64,000 nt of DNA from Adiantum capillus-veneris (Eukaryota > Streptophyta > Polypodiopsida > Polypodiales > Pteridaceae): NCBI GenBank assembly GCA_014529385.2, contig CM043943.1:155467092-155531091 (forward strand), written 5' to 3'. The notes beneath the pieces are model-generated. The model was not told where the DNA came from and made no database searches. It saw nothing but the letters and a program-made list of their open reading frames with translations. This document shows positions 11,501 to 24,200 of this stretch, piece after piece. Each line of letters begins with the position of its first letter. Position 1 is the first letter of the stretch. The position numbers and the translations under genes were made by a program.

Positions 11501-14500
11501 AGGAATTATGGTTGATTCAAAGGCCCAATGGATAGGCAAGCATCCTTTAAACTTAAATGGGGCAAATTTGCAAATTCTTGCTTCCGATGTGGCAAATTCA
11601 ATCACATGCAATCTGAATGTCCAGAACCAGTCTTGCAACCCCCTCTTTCAGCAGATCCTTTGTCTACCCCAATGAAGCTAAGCAAAACGGAGTCTCTACT
11701 GCTAAGGTGGTTACCAATGTGGAAAAAGGGAAAAACAAGACTCCTCAGTCTGCTCATCCTGGGAATAGGAATGCTGTGAGAGGCAAAAATGTTGGGTCCA
11801 ATGATGCTAACATGTGAGTGGTGCCTAAAAAGACTGTGAAGATTCGCACCCCACCCTCCTCTCGTAATTATGTTCCCCCTGTTAATGCTAATAAGAATGC
11901 ATCGTTCAAACAACTTCCATGTAATGACAATCACACGTTGATTGACGAATGGGAAAAGGCGATGCATTCTTACAAAGATGTACTTCTTGGTGAGGCTTCC
12001 ACCCTCATGCAAATCTGATGGACACCTTTCCTGCATTGACTCAACAGAGGGTTCTGGTATGGATGTGGCGGATGGAGATGTATCTATGGGCACTTCTACT
12101 TGATTCCTATGTTCTTTTGCCTCTTGTATATATGATTCCCAATGCATAAACGCATCAAATGCATCTCATACAATGTGCGTGGGTTATGTAACCTTGAAAA
12201 ATGGCGACCGACCTGGCACTATGTATATACATGTAGGGCAGACATAGTTGTTTTGCAAGAACATAATCTGCATGAGTTTACTGGTCAATGTTCTTATTTT
12301 GCCGGTTATTGGATTGCGTATGCTGGCTTGCATGATTATTCGGGTTTATTGATGCTGGTTCGTCAAGAGCTTCAGCTTGTTCTAGTGCGTAACAATCCGA
12401 GTGGCTGCTGGGATGGTTGTGCAATGCTTGTTGAATGATCAGGTATATGAATTTGGAGGCATACATGCGTATCTAGCCTCTGGGCAAAGGGCCGCTGTCA
12501 CAAGACGGGCATCACGTGCCAATAGAAAAGAACAGAGTGAACAGACTTTTAGCACTTCAATAACAACCGAACTGAGGGAGACAGAGAGAGAGAGAGAGAG
12601 AGGCGACACGCGACAAGTAGAAGTGCCGAAATTCCACCCCAGAGAGTATTGGCCCCAAACCTTAGCACCCCTTTCGGTATTTCTCTATATTGCATAAACA
12701 CAGTACAAGCCGGTACTCCAAACTCTCCACCTTCTCCAGGAAGCATCCCAGAGAATGAGCCAATGGCCTCATATCTAAAGGCCCTCGGCCCTAAAAGTAG
12801 TTTACATGAAAAGCCTTCAAACTCAAAAGCATCTGGTCCAAAAGCAATGCCCAAAAGTTTTTTTTTTTTTTTTTCCCGAGAAGAAGATCCTTCTATTAGT
12901 TAATGAAAACTGCCCATAGGGCTACATCCACCTCTGCAAGAGAGGGCTACAACAAGCATGATGGGGAGACTCTCCCAATGAAAAAACAGCATATATACAA
13001 TGAGGCTAAATCAAGAGATGGGAGGAGGGAAGAGCCACACAAGTGGACAGTAGTGCCATCTGAGCACCCCCTGGACTATGGTGTAGAAAGGCCCAGAGCG
13101 CCAGAGTCAAAGGAAAGCCTCGCGGCGCTCCCGCAAGCGGTCGGAGCTGCCCTGTAGTCCCTCAAGCTATCCTCTGAGAGTATGGATCAGCTCTAGCCAA
13201 AAGTCATGGACAGTCTCTGCTAGTGGCACAGGGCGAGCCTCAAAGATACGGAAACAGCGGGCCCGCCAGATGAACCAGAGAGCTAGGCCACTGATGAGCT
13301 CCCAACACTCCTCTCTCTCACTGCACCACTCCTATGGAGTAAGCTCTGTAGCAGGCTGGAGTGTAGGTCGCCCCCCCTGCATCACTATCATCCTGCTGGT
13401 GGAAGATAGCTCAAACTGAAGTGCCGGGCCCGTGAGGGTGGACCAAGCCGCTGCCCCCCAAGTGTACAGTCGAGCCGTGGAGAGGGCAGGCATCAGCGGA
13501 AGAACTCGTAGCCACACCTGCAGGGCCGAGGGACAGTCCCAAAGACAGTGACACTGACTCTCCACCAACTGGTCACAGGCTGCACATGCGGCCGAGAGAC
13601 CACTATGCACAAGCCAGCTCCCTACTGCTGTGGCTCTGTGTGCAACCAGCCACTGGAGCAAAGTGACGCGTTTCGGCTGTCTAGAGTCCCACAGCCTCCG
13701 CCAAAAAACTACCAAGAACTCGACTGTGAGGCCCTCCTCCTACCAATGACGTGCTGCAACGGGGCGGGCCTCTCTTTGTGCTGCAAGTATATGACGTCCA
13801 AGCCGAACAGTGTACTGAAAGAAGGGGACTCCTGGGCGGTCTGCAGAAGAGAAGGGGTCCCTCCATAGCCACTCCCAAGATCCCACTGTACTTGTGCAAG
13901 TGGACAACACTCCCAAGCCCATAGCCTCCAGTGTCCAGTCTCAAGAGCTGCTGGGTCAGGGTCTATGACGCAAGTCCTCCCACAGATACCCACAACTCGG
14001 ATCCTCTGGAAACAGCACTCTGCTACCTGCGGGGCCTCTAGTGCAACTCGTTGCAATCGTCCCCCACCCTGAAGCTCGAAGAACAGGGCTGGGACAGTCT
14101 CTGAGCAAGCCCTGACTGAAATGAGAACCTCCAGTCGTGTAAAGGCTCCCATCGACCGGGGTGCTACTGGTCGAGAGGCGTGAGCCACTCAGCTGGAACT
14201 GACTCTGAGATGTCCTGACACATGCTCTGCACCCCTCTCATGCCCTGTAGCTGGACAGCCTGCACGTCCTCTGACAAACCTGTGAACTCTAGCCAGTCAC
14301 CTAGAGAGCGCGCTGGACCTGCTGCCATGGGACCCCAAGAAACATGAGGCCAACTCCCAACCAAGTGGCCTCTCTGAGTGCTAACCATGGGGTTCCAGAC
14401 GAGGGGCTGCCGTAGGCGCTCCTCCGTGTACTCTCCTCTAGGCCACGCCGTAAGAGCTCCCAAGATCGAAGAAAACTCACAACGAATCGGTCCTCCAGTC

Positions 14501-17500
14501 TCCTGCTCAAACCAACTCGGCGCAACTCTGTAAAGATCCAGCTGGTCGAAGGTTGCCAAGGGCCTCCTGACTGAGGCACCTTGGCACGAAGCCTCTGCAG
14601 CAAGAACTCCTTCCAGGGCTCCTCGCCTGGAAGAAGTCCTCTGACGACGAACTTCCCAAGAAGGGCTCTGCTCTGCTGTGCAGGATCAATGATCCCAAGC
14701 CCTCCCTGAGAACAAGGAAGTGTGATGACCGACCAAGCCACCTTGGCTCGGGCAATCTGAGTGTCGCGACCTAACCAAAGGAAGTTCCTGATCAGCCTCT
14801 CTACCTGGCTGATATAAGAACTCGAGAAGATCCAGCAAGAAGTGATGTACCACATAGTCGCCAACAGCACCTAGTTGGCAACTACTACTCTACCAGCCAG
14901 CGAAAGTCGTGCTGAGCTCCAATGTAACAGCTTTCTCCTGACGGACAGGAGAAGAGGAGCAATCTGCTGCTCGGGGGACAAGTCCAAACCAACCTGACAA
15001 CCCAAGTACCGAACTGCAGTCCCTGGAGGAATCCACGTGAAACCCTCTCCTGGCATCCAATCTAGCACAAGAGCACTGCCAATCGAGAAAGCCACTGTCT
15101 TTCTCCAGTTGATCAGTGCGCCCGATGCACAGCAGAAGGTCTCCAAAGCCTGCTCACATCTGAGTAGATTGGCTTCCTGGCCCTCTAAGTACAAGGTTGA
15201 GTCGTCGGCAAACTCAGCGTCCAGAAGCTCATCTCCCCGTATAGGGAGTGCTAAGCCCCTCATACCAACCTGCTGTGACACCAAAAATCTGCTCATCGCC
15301 TCCGCATAGAACAGAAAGAGAAAGGGGGCAAGAGGACAACCCTGTCTGACAGATAGTGTGAGCATGAAGCGCTCACCTCTACCTCTTGCCAAAAGCACCT
15401 GACTGTGAGCCTGTCTGTACAAAGCTGACACCCCTCTGATCCAAGCATCTGAGAAGCCCATCCTGCGTAGCGTGCCCTCTAGAAAGTCCCAGTCAACTCT
15501 ATCGTATGCCTTCTCAAAATCGAGAAGAAGAATCACAAGGTCCTCCCCACGGAGCCGTGCCAGGGCAGAAGCCTCCCAGAAAGTGAAGATGTTGTCAAGG
15601 ATACTGCGTTCCTTGACAAAACCTGTCTGAGTCCCATGTATAAGGCTCTCCAAAAGTGGCTAAATCCTCAAACTCAGAGTTGAGGATGGTGATGGGGCGC
15701 CACTGTCGAATCTCACCCAAGGAGCCACCCTCCTTTGGAATGAGGTAAATCAGGCCCTCACTCATGCTATCCAGCATCACTCCTGTGTGTAGAATGTACT
15801 GAAAGGCACTACAAAGATCTGGGCCAAGCAGGTCCCAGTACTCCAAGAAGAAGCTGGGAGTCAGCCCATCCTCACCTGGACAGCTACCACGAGGGAGGGC
15901 CCTAAGAGCCGTGTGCAGCTTCTCAAGCTGAAGAGGCATCTCTAGCCTCTGGCGCATCTCCTCAGTCACAAGACAAGGCATTTGTGCCCAAACCTGCTCC
16001 CTGCATGCATCCTGTCGCTCTGACTGGGGCTCAGCCAACAATAACTCACGGTAAAAGTCAATAGCAACTGCACGCATATCCTCGGGCTCACAAACAACTG
16101 ACCCATCGAGTCTCCTCAACTGATTGACCTTGGCATGCGAGTGCCGAGGTCCCACTGTCTCAAAAAAAGCACCTGTCACTCTGTCACCCACCTGAGTCCA
16201 CTGAGATGCCTGTTGGTGAAAGGCAAACTGGTGACGCCTCTCCTTTGTGCAAGCAAGCTCCTGTCGAGCCTGCTGTAACTGCTCCTCCAACCATGGACTG
16301 TCTGAATGTTGCTCCTGCATCCTCTGTAGTGAAGCAATGCCTCGTCTGAGACGTTGCTCCTCCTCTCTCGCTGCAGCCCGTCAAGCCAGAGACTCCTGGA
16401 GAAAAAAGTGGCTAAGCTGAGCTAGGCCTAGGACCACTCTGTCTGCAGGTAGAGCCTGGTTGTCCATGCCCTCTGTCTAGAGAGCCTCTACCCTCTCTCT
16501 CAGTGCTGAGTCCAACAAGACCCGCTCTGGGATGCGAAGCATCGTGCTCCCACTCCTCTACCTGTCTGCCACTATGAGGATCACTGGTGCATGGTCCGAG
16601 AAGGATGTCCCTGCCAGGATGCCCACTGATCCCCCCAAGTCACTGAAGTGGTCACTAGTGTAGAAGCGATCTATCTGCGATAGATTCACTCCTCCCACTC
16701 TGCGGTCCGATCTAGAGAAGGCAAGACTCTCTGGAGGCCTCACAAAGCCAGAATGTTGCCTGCCATGTATCCGAGACCCTCAAAGTCATACACAACCTCT
16801 CCCAAGCTGCTAACTCGACTCCATGCACAGTAGCATGGCTGCCTCCGATCCTGTCAGAAGGGTCCTCCAACATGTTGAAGTCCCCTCCTACACACCAATG
16901 GTCAACCTGTGGCAAAGACTCAACAATCTGTGACCAAAACTCTGCACGAGCACTCGCCACATTGGGCGCACAGATGTTTAAGAAGCCCACAAGGCCACCC
17001 TAAACCTGCATAGTAATCCATTGAGCCCTGCCTGGCACAATAATCCCTCTGCCCACAATGGCCTGCTGCAATGAGTCCGCAATAGTCATACATACCCCAC
17101 CCTGGATGCCTCCAGGTCCAAAAGCAGCTGACCAAAAGGTATCATAACGTCCACGCAAAATCTGACCACATCGCCGAATGCGGCTCTCAGACAAATGGTG
17201 CTCTTGAAGCATAAGGAGATCAATCTCTCCTCCCACAAGGCAACGCTGAAGCTCCTGACGCAATCGGCCCCGCTGTCGCTGAAACTGGGGCCCACTTAGT
17301 CCCTGCACGTTCCACGAGACGATCCTCATGGGAAGCGAGAGAGAACAGATGCTGTCGCAACAGCAAGACGGGCTATCTTCGAGGCTGGCTTGGATGGGGA
17401 GTAATCCACATCCAAGCGTCCTCTAGATAGGCGAGACTGCAGTGAGTGCCTGGCCCAAGCCCAAGCAGAGCGAGCCGTGCGTAAAGCAACCTCCTCTGTC

Positions 17501-18177
17501 CAGGAGTCCTCATGAATGTATACATAGCAAGGCAAACACTGCATACCAGCAAAAAAGTACACCACAATGTGCCTACATCCTGCTGAGTCTGGGGGTGTCA
17601 CCGCAAACTTGGCCAGTGGCCACAAAGTCTGCAGCAAATCTGTAACTCCAAGTTCTCCCATGTGATGAGAGAACTCGAGAACCTGTGTATGCAACCATCC
17701 CACCACTGAGTCGAGGGACCACTCTGTCTCGGTCCTACCACAGAGGGGGAAGGAGAAACCAACTGATGAGTCCAAGGCCTCTGTCCCCCTAGCGACGAGG
17801 AACAAAGCATGGACCCTGAAGCAAGCTGCCTCGTGGTCTGCTGCGAAATCGTCGAGCAAGCGAGTGAACCCGTAATCGAAGAAATCCCAACGGCGTCGGA
17901 GGTCAATGCTCGTCAGACCACGAGGGATAGCTGCAAGGGAAGATGTCTGAAGCTGCAGAGGGGGCCGCAAGAAGGGCTGACCCTCTCTCGCTAGGCGACT
18001 CGTGGCAAAAGCGCTGCCAAGAGATCTCCTAGCCGCCGGCGAGGGAACAGTCTCCTGAGTCGACTGTGGTACTGAAGCAGGAGGAGGGAGAGGAGCTGGA
18101 GGGGGCGGAGTAGAAGAGAAGCGGGGTGGGGCGACAGAGGCAAGGGGGCGAGGTGCAGAGTGGACGGGAGCAGAGGG

Positions 18178-18209
<32 letters not shown>

Positions 18210-21200
18210 TGAGGAGGAGGAAGGGAACTCTCAAGGTGGGGCGGCTGGCGAGGGTGAAGCGGAGGTGGAGGCTGGCGTAGGGGGCTCCTCCTGCTCAACA
18301 GGACCAAAGCGGTTCCCCGTGGGAACCCACTGCTGCTGAGTAGGCACCTGAGGGCCACTCTGAGTGCCAGGCTGTCGCTCGAGCCCCACGCTCGGAGGGT
18401 GGCTCTGAATCTGTGCGCTGTGCCGCTGGCTATGGCTGCGGCTGCGGCCTAGCCTTGGCAGGCTGGGGTTGAGGCTGAGGTGCAGGTCGTGGCCTCCTCC
18501 GTGGACAGGCCTTGGCTACGTGGCCCATCTGTCTGCAAATGAAGCACTGGTTCGGGAGACCCGAGTACTCCACACTCTGTCTAAACCAACCCCCACTCAC
18601 CCGAGGCAGAAGGATGACCTTCGGGAGCGTGTGGGTATCTCTCACCAAAACTCGAACTGAAGGGATGCCAGCCGCCTTGGTAGCTACTGATGCTGCCGTA
18701 CAAGGTGTCTCCAGGACAGTCCTGATGGCGGAGCCAATCGTGGAGAGAAGTGGAAGGTACTCCCTCCGTAAACCCGGAAAGCAGACTGAGATGGGGATGT
18801 CTGCCTCCTCTACTAGCACATCCGAAGTCGGGTCAAAACCATGTCGCCACTGTCGAAAGTGGGCACGTGATGCTCGGATGGCCAGTGGACTCATAGCTAT
18901 GACCTTGGAGGCCATCTCGGAAGTCTCGAACTCGATCTGGTAGTACCCCCGTCCAAGAATCTGGACATCCAAGATCTTGCCCACCTCTGCGAGAAGGCGG
19001 GCCTGGAGAAGGTCTCGCAGCTCTCCTCTGCTAGGTCGGGTGCCGAGAACCTTGCAGATGACCGAAGTCGCCTACAAACGCTCTACCTCTGCGGCAAGGC
19101 TCGCTTGCTCTGTCGGCGAAAGAGCAAGTCGAATGGTGGGCTCAGCGGGGTCGGGCGAGGGGGCTTCAGGCGAGTCCCTCTGTGGCGAAGCTGGAGCCTC
19201 CATCTGTGTCTACTGCTGTGGCGTAAGAAGAGGATGGCGGGCGGAATCTGCAACTTGGCACGCAAAGCACTGCCCCAAAACGGAGTTAATGCTGTATGTA
19301 CCGATATGCAGGATGCAATTGTGAGGAAAAAGAGCACGCGGGGGGGGGGGGTGGCAATGAGTGGGGACGGCTAATGCGGGAGCGCTAGCAGCAGCGGGCA
19401 GGGGCAATGGTGGGAGCGGCTAACAGGGGGTCGGTAGCGGATGGCAGCGGCGGCAGGGGCGACAGTGGCGGGCGGGGCTGCAGCAGCGGCAGTGTCGCGA
19501 GCTGCTACAACAGAGGTGGGGCAACGCGCGGACAAGCAGGGCAGCGAGGACTGGCGGGGGGGCAGAGAGGGCAGCCGGGCAGCGCTGGAGAGGGGGGGGG
19601 GCGATGGCGCAGCGTAGGGGGGACAACAGCAACGAGCTCTCAGCAATGCCCAAAAGTTGCCAGCGGGATTTAATGAAATCTGTACAACTGCCACGTCAGT
19701 AGTCAACGCAAAACGCGAAAATCTGTATGGCTTGCCATGTCAGCATTGTCAACGTAATTTCCGGAGCGTCCGACTGTTGCCACGTCATCAGCTGCGCGTG
19801 TGTGTGTGGGTGGGTTCTGCTTTATTTTAATTCCTTTATGTCACTGGGGCCCCATCGGGACGGGGTCCCCATAAGTTGGTAGGACTTCTTCTTCTGTTAC
19901 TTGTTCTTCTTAGAGTTTAGGCCCCTCGGCCAGGATCTGCAAGTTGGCTCCATTCTTCAGGGCTTTGACACGTCAGCAGTTTGTGACATCCCCCCTTCTT
20001 GAAAGAAAGTAATCGTCCGCGATTGCAGCATATCTACAAAACAACTCAAGTTCGCTCAAAAATTTTCCGAGGGACAATCAGTTCGCTCTTTTTTTTTTGT
20101 TAAGGAGTTTGCCTCTCCTTTCGGCTCTTTTGATCAAGGAGTTGGCTTCTTCTCTCGGCTCTTTTGATCAAGGAGTTGGCTTCTCCTCTTGTCCAGGTCG
20201 GAACTCTTGATATTCCGGCGTAGTAAAATTAGCCATCACACCCAGACCACACTAATCTTCCACGAGTGTCTTGATGCACTAAAATTACATACCCAGGCAA
20301 TCTCATCCAATTAGGAAATATTTAGTGGTTGGCACATCACAATGCAACACAAATGCTCATATCTGCATGTTACAAGACATAGAAACATAAAGTCGCCGAT
20401 CAGCACTCCTCCTGCATAACCTAACAAGGTCCGGGCCGGAAGATATTCAACGACTCCCTCATCACTCCTCCCGCATAACCTGAAAAGGTCCGAGCCAAGA
20501 GATATAGAGGCCTTTTACAACCAAACGCCCCCCAGACTGCAGCCTGCATCGTTTGGAGGTGCTAAGAGTAACCACTGATCAGACTTCTTAATACTCCTCT
20601 CGCATAACCATCCAGGTCCAGTCCGGGAGTCACAACAACAATATTTTTCAAGCATACAACCAAACGCTCCCCAGACAATCCCGTCTACGTCATTCCGAGG
20701 TTCAAACAATACCAAAAACAGTATTTCTCACTTCTCCACATGGGAGCAAAAATCACCAATCAATGAAACCAGTATTAAAACCAGAGTCAAACATTTCAAA
20801 TCGGCACAAAAACAGGTTCAAAACAGATACCATACATTTCAAACAAATTCCAAACAGGACCATCAAACAAGTTCAAACAAAACTCAAACTTAAAAAGCAA
20901 TCTCGACATCAGTCGAGCTCGAAAAGTCAACTGACTTTCCATCCTGAAACCTGCATCAAAAATTAGAGTTAGGTTCCTTCCATAAGGTCGTAGACCACCA
21001 CAGCATGGTCCATCAGCTCTTGGACAGATAGTGTTCCTCTGGCGGCGATGGTAGTCCCAAGACATAGCAATCACACCGAACCTCCAAGGTCACCAGCTCG
21101 TGAAGAGACATCTACTGGGAGATGTCGAAAAATTTCAAGTTATAATCTGCTAGGGTTTCTATGGCAAGCATTTCAAGATACCCCACTCTGCCAGAAGTTG

Positions 21201-24200
21201 CACTCCGAAGGAAGATGTCAGAAACCAGATAACTTCGGGCAAAAAAAATTCTTGAAAGCTTACCAAGTCCTTGGAGTGTGCGGCTTGGTAGCTATAGACA
21301 TCCATCACTGCATGGCACTGCATCTAAGAAAATCAGGAACTCGAAACAAATCTTGGATCCTTCTCTTGCAAGTGATCTTTATGGTTTATGCCTTGTAAGA
21401 CATGAGCGGTGAAGACGTGAGCGCGTCCGATGCGCGATGAAGTAAGGGTGGGAGTGGCTAATAAGTCCGAGGTCGGAGCACGAAGCTCAAATTTCCAATG
21501 AATTTTCGGAGTCTCCTCTTTGGTAGGACCCGTATGCTTTCAGAAAGCACACATCTGATGCTCTGATACCACTGTCACAAGACGAGCACCGCATGCCAAT
21601 AGAAAAGAACAGACTTTTAGCACTTCAATAACAATTGAACAGAGAGAGAGAGAGAGAGAGAGACGACACACGACACGGAGTGGTGGAATTCCACGCCAAA
21701 GAGTATTGGCCCCAAACCTTGGCGCCCCTTTCGATGTTTCTTTATATTACATCAACACAGTACAAGCCGGTACTCCAGACACTGCACCTTCTCCAGGAAG
21801 CATGCCAAAGAATGAGCCCATGGCCTCATATTTAAAGGCCCTAGGCCCCAAAAGCAGTTTACATGAAAAGCCTTCAAACTCAAAAGCATCTGGTCCAAAA
21901 GCAATGCCCAAAAGCTGTCAGCGGGATTTATGGAATTCGTACAATTGCCACGTCAGCAATCAACGCAAAACGTGAAAATCCGTACGGCCTGCCACGTCAA
22001 CACTGTCAACGTAATTTTCAGCACGTCCATACTGTTGCCGCGTCATCAGCTGTGCGTGTGTGTGGGTGGGTTCTGCTTTATTTTAATTCCTTTATGTCAT
22101 TGGGGCCCCGTCGGACGGGGTCCCCATAAGTTGGTACGTCTTCTTCTATTACTTGTTCTTCTTAGGGTTTAGGCCCCTCGGCCAAGATCTGCAAGTTGGC
22201 TCCATTCTTCAGGGCTTTGATATGTCAGCAGTTTGTGACAGCCGCCTTATGGTGAGACATCTCTTCTCATCCATGGATCTCCAATGCATTCCTCAATGGT
22301 GACTTTAATAATAACCCCGATACGAATGATAGTGTCACAGGCAATTCACAAATGTTGCTTGCAAAAAGGCAAGAATGGAATCATCTCTTTGCTTCTGCAT
22401 AGATGATTGATTTATAGCGGTATTTGGATGCAAATGCTTTTGGATTTACCTTTCAGCATGCTGCTCACTCTTCTTACCGCACACGATTGATCATTGGTAT
22501 CTCCTCAATTCACAACAGTATGATGATTTTGTATGTGATATGAGAATGGATTACACCTTGCAGTTATTGAATCATTACCCTATTTTGTTGACTTTATACT
22601 TTGGGCAGTCTCTTTGTGATCGGCCTGTTTCGCGGAAACGTCTACTAACATATTAACAATGCTTATCTCACTCATGAGGTCTTTTGAGACATGGTTTCTG
22701 ATATTATTCCCCCTTTGCTTGCCCACATGCATCTTGATCTTGATGCTACCTGGCATCGCTTTGTCGTGAGGGTACAATGTGTTATTCACGACTATGGCAC
22801 GCATTACACTCGGGGGGGTGTCAATGTTGCGAACCAGGTTTGTTAACTGCTACAAGTATTAGCTGATTCGCAGCCTTTGTCCAACTCTGAAATGTCGGAG
22901 TTGTGTGAAGCTTGTGTGCATATTCAACATAATGATAAGCGGAGAATTGCTAAACGGCAGACGCATGTCTCTCAACAGGCTTTTACAGATAAAGGTGGTG
23001 CTTCAAAGCAATTTTTTAAGCATCTGTCACAAAATGATGACATGGGATGACTGACCGCGGATTGCTGACGTGGCCACTGTACAGACAGGTGACATAGCTG
23101 ATTGTACGGATTTTCGAAATCTGTCACAAAGTGATGACGTGGCTACGGACATCAGAAACCCTAATTTCTGCCAGAAACCCTAAAATTCCTGCAAACCCTA
23201 ATTTCCGGAAATCGCGAAGGCTTCTTTTTTTTTTTTTTTCTTTTGAGAATGATGAGTGACGCAAATTTTGCTTTTTCCCTACAATATGAGAAAGAGAGAG
23301 AGAATGCTTTTGCTTTCAAGTTTTGACTCTCTGTGAGAGAGAGAGAGAGAGAGAGCAATTGCTTTTGATTTGAAGCTTTTGGGGCTCTGCTTTCGGGCAT
23401 CCCTTGTAACCTTTAAACTAGTGGTGAGGGCCTCACTTCTTAGAGCATCTGGACGCAGAGTCTGAGAGTGAAACCCTAGCCACTCTCTTGTACTTTGATT
23501 TGATTAATATAAAAAGAAATACCGAAAGGGGCGCCAATCTTTGGGGCCAATATCTCTAGGCACGGAACTCCGCCGGGCCAGTGTACATCTATAGTGATCT
23601 GTGACTTGTTTTGAAGTGGTTATTTGGTGCTGTCGCGGTTGATTCTTGACTTGGAGTGTCCAAGTTTGTTACAGTGGTATCAGAGCACGGCCGATTTCTC
23701 TTCTACGGGAAATCCGATCCCCAATTTTTTTTTCCGCGGCACCTATGGCTTCACGCAAGGATCAGTCGACTCCCTCTGCATCTGGAGATGCGGGCAGGGA
23801 TCACAACGAAGATTCCGGCAGAGAGTATGGCCCGCCTTGGCCTACTCAGGCGGAGCGGCGAGAGATGGAGCGTCGCCAGTTGATCGACGATGCAACAAAG
23901 ATGATGCTCAATTTTGCCACGGACCCGAAGATGGAACCAGACCTCTTTGGAAGAGGTACAGACGGAGTGGCAGAGAACCACAACACCACTCCCAAAACCC
24001 GCTCTCAAGAAATCTTCTACCTCCAAGAAATATACGGAGAAGGAACTGGAGAACGTGGTTGATGCACGGATTGCTCAGCTTTTCGACGTGCAAAAGAAGA
24101 ACGAAAAGCACGGCAAAAAGCAAAAGAAAGGCACTGACTTCCGGGGATATTTGGGTCGTTGGTCGACATTCGACAAGGCAAAGAAACTGAAGAAGCGCGT

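Larger units (their letters stand above)
12858..19641 (-). mobile_element. LINE1: full-length L1-type LINE in the D1 LTR, TSD AGCAATGCCCAAAAG
   Basis: A 6.8-kb minus-strand non-LTR retrotransposon with a 17-bp poly(A) tail (12858-12874 as T). The perfect 15-bp target duplication is at 12843-12857 and 19642-19656. The order from the right is a GC-rich 5' UTR, ORF1 (nucleic-acid binding, CCHC), ORF2 (APE endonuclease, RT, C-terminal zinc region) and a short 3' UTR. ORF1 and ORF2 overlap by ATGA at 17326-17329. Relatively few stops interrupt it. It is the youngest layer of this nest, since it splits D1, which splits LINE2. Confidence 0.95.
20001..21559 (-). other. D1 internal non-coding region
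   Basis: About 1.56 kb without any retroviral domain; the longest frames (up to 116 codons) lack similarity to gag or pol. It holds two clusters of short repeats (20100-20195 and 20395-20710). Its right end (ATGCGCGATGAAG, GGGAGTGGCTAA) is shared with D3, and its left part is shared with D2, so the region is a conserved element body. Confidence 0.8.
12496..22240 (-). mobile_element. D1: non-coding LTR retrotransposon (LARD/TRIM-like), TSD GCCGC, split by LINE1
   Basis: The LTRs start TGTCACAAGACG and end TTTGTGACA on the plus strand. The 3' LTR is 12496-12857 plus 19657-19988, split by LINE1. The 5' LTR is 21573-22240. The duplication GCCGC is at 12491-12495 and 22241-22245. The internal region (19989-21572) is only 1,584 bp and has no retrotransposon domain, but keeps an iMet PBS and a polypurine tract. 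Without LINE1 the element is about 2.9 kb. It must be moved by proteins supplied in trans, and its LTR core, PBS and PPT resemble those of the A chromoviruses. It sits inside the LINE2 endonuclease. Confidence 0.93.

Noticed and set aside
18029-18358. Poly-proline frames around the G tract as a separate proline-rich protein
   Set aside because: They are parts of LINE1 ORF1 read across a homopolymer in different frames.
23900-24070. Programmed frameshift within A-family gag, since both A1 and A2 change frame in the same area
   Set aside because: The shift goes in opposite directions (+1 in A1, -1 in A2) and the local lengths differ, so independent indels are simpler.
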